From positions 1 through 11,486 of the forward strand of contig JAEDOA010000041.1 of assembly GCA_016302195.1 (NCBI GenBank): DNA of 11,486 nucleotides, written 5' to 3'. The stretch is from Erysipelotrichaceae bacterium (GTDB taxonomy: Bacteria; Bacillota_I; Bacilli_A; Erysipelotrichales; Erysipelotrichaceae). The first letter of the stretch is position 1. Each line of letters starts with the position of its first letter. The position numbers were made by a program, and so were the translations under genes. Shown piece after piece: positions 11,204-11,486 of this stretch. Under the pieces are notes generated by a model. That model searched no databases. It saw only the letters and a list, made by a program, of their open reading frames with translations, and was not told where the DNA came from.

Positions 11204-11486
11204 ATGGCAGATAAAAAATTACTTCTAATCGATGGTAACTCTGTAGCTTTCAGAGCCTTTTACGCTCTTTATCGTCAACTAGAATCTTTCAAGAGTCCGG
11301 ATGGCCTGCACACTAATGCCATTTACGCTTTTAAGAACATGCTCGATGTCCTTTTAAAAGACGTTGATCCAACCCACGTATTGGTAGCTTTTGATGCAGG
11401 AAAAGTCACTTTTAGAACAAAAATGTACGGCGAATACAAAGGCGGACGTGCAAAAACTCCGGAAGAGTTACTTGAACAAATGCCTT
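11204..11486 (+). CDS. polA: DNA polymerase I, N-terminal part (cut by window edge)
   Basis: An open frame begins at ATG 11204 and continues past the right edge; 94 codons are visible of an expected ~880. The translation opens MADKKLLLIDGNSVAFRAFYAL, the standard start of the 5'-nuclease domain of DNA polymerase I, with the metal-binding Asp in LIDGN, then GLHTNAIYAFKNML and VLVAFDAGKVTFRTKMYGEY with its second conserved Asp and the FR-K-Y-YK motif. It acts in DNA repair and removal of Okazaki primers. It has its own promoter after the PTS terminator, so it is a housekeeping gene marking the boundary of the sugar region. Confidence 0.96.
   Translation, partial: MADKKLLLIDGNSVAFRAFYALYRQLESFKSPDGLHTNAIYAFKNMLDVLLKDVDPTHVLVAFDAGKVTFRTKMYGEYKGGRAKTPEELLEQMP

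Overview
The window is low-GC Gram-positive DNA. Its content (mannose-class PTS, CcpA-type cre sites, AT-rich intergenic regions with strong Shine-Dalgarno sequences, and a polA start at the right edge) fits a lactic acid bacterium, most likely of the Lactobacillus acidophilus/gasseri/johnsonii type. The genus is inferred from protein style and was not tested. No tRNA, rRNA, CRISPR array, insertion sequence or phage gene was seen.

Layout from left to right: (1) about 135 bases with an imperfect repeat and no gene, then a terminator. (2) A TetR-type regulator on the minus strand, divergent from a fructose-6-phosphate aldolase/transaldolase-like gene on the plus strand. (3) A strong bidirectional terminator separating that gene from a convergent deoC-like/gntR operon on the minus strand. 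Its promoter is flanked by two near-identical GT-N4-AC palindromes. (4) A tightly packed minus-strand cassette of four genes: a membrane-anchored RbsB-like sugar-binding protein, a six-helix HisKA_3 histidine kinase, a NarL/LuxR response regulator, and a second membrane-anchored binding protein of the family-1 (MalE-like) type. (5) Divergent from it, a plus-strand mannose-family PTS operon, IIA-IIB-IIC-IID, followed by a small two-helix membrane protein and a terminator. (6) The promoter and first 94 codons of polA, running off the right edge.

The likely logic is as follows. Two tethered sugar-binding proteins have no ABC permease or ATPase beside them, so they probably sense an extracellular carbohydrate for the histidine kinase, which has almost no outer domain of its own. 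The response regulator would then control the divergent PTS operon, and perhaps its own operon, from the 188-bp shared intergenic region. That region holds a 33-bp-spaced repeat around TGACATTTGTCA and a near-perfect cre. The PTS would import and phosphorylate the sugar. The two class I (Schiff-base) aldolases could process the sugar phosphates or belong to neighbouring pathways. The substrate cannot be read from the sequence.

Two starts are moved from the longest-ORF positions on Shine-Dalgarno evidence (gntR to TTG at 2666, kinase to ATG at 6778). The IIA start is set at 7950 because the longer reading frame begins inside the promoter/cre region.
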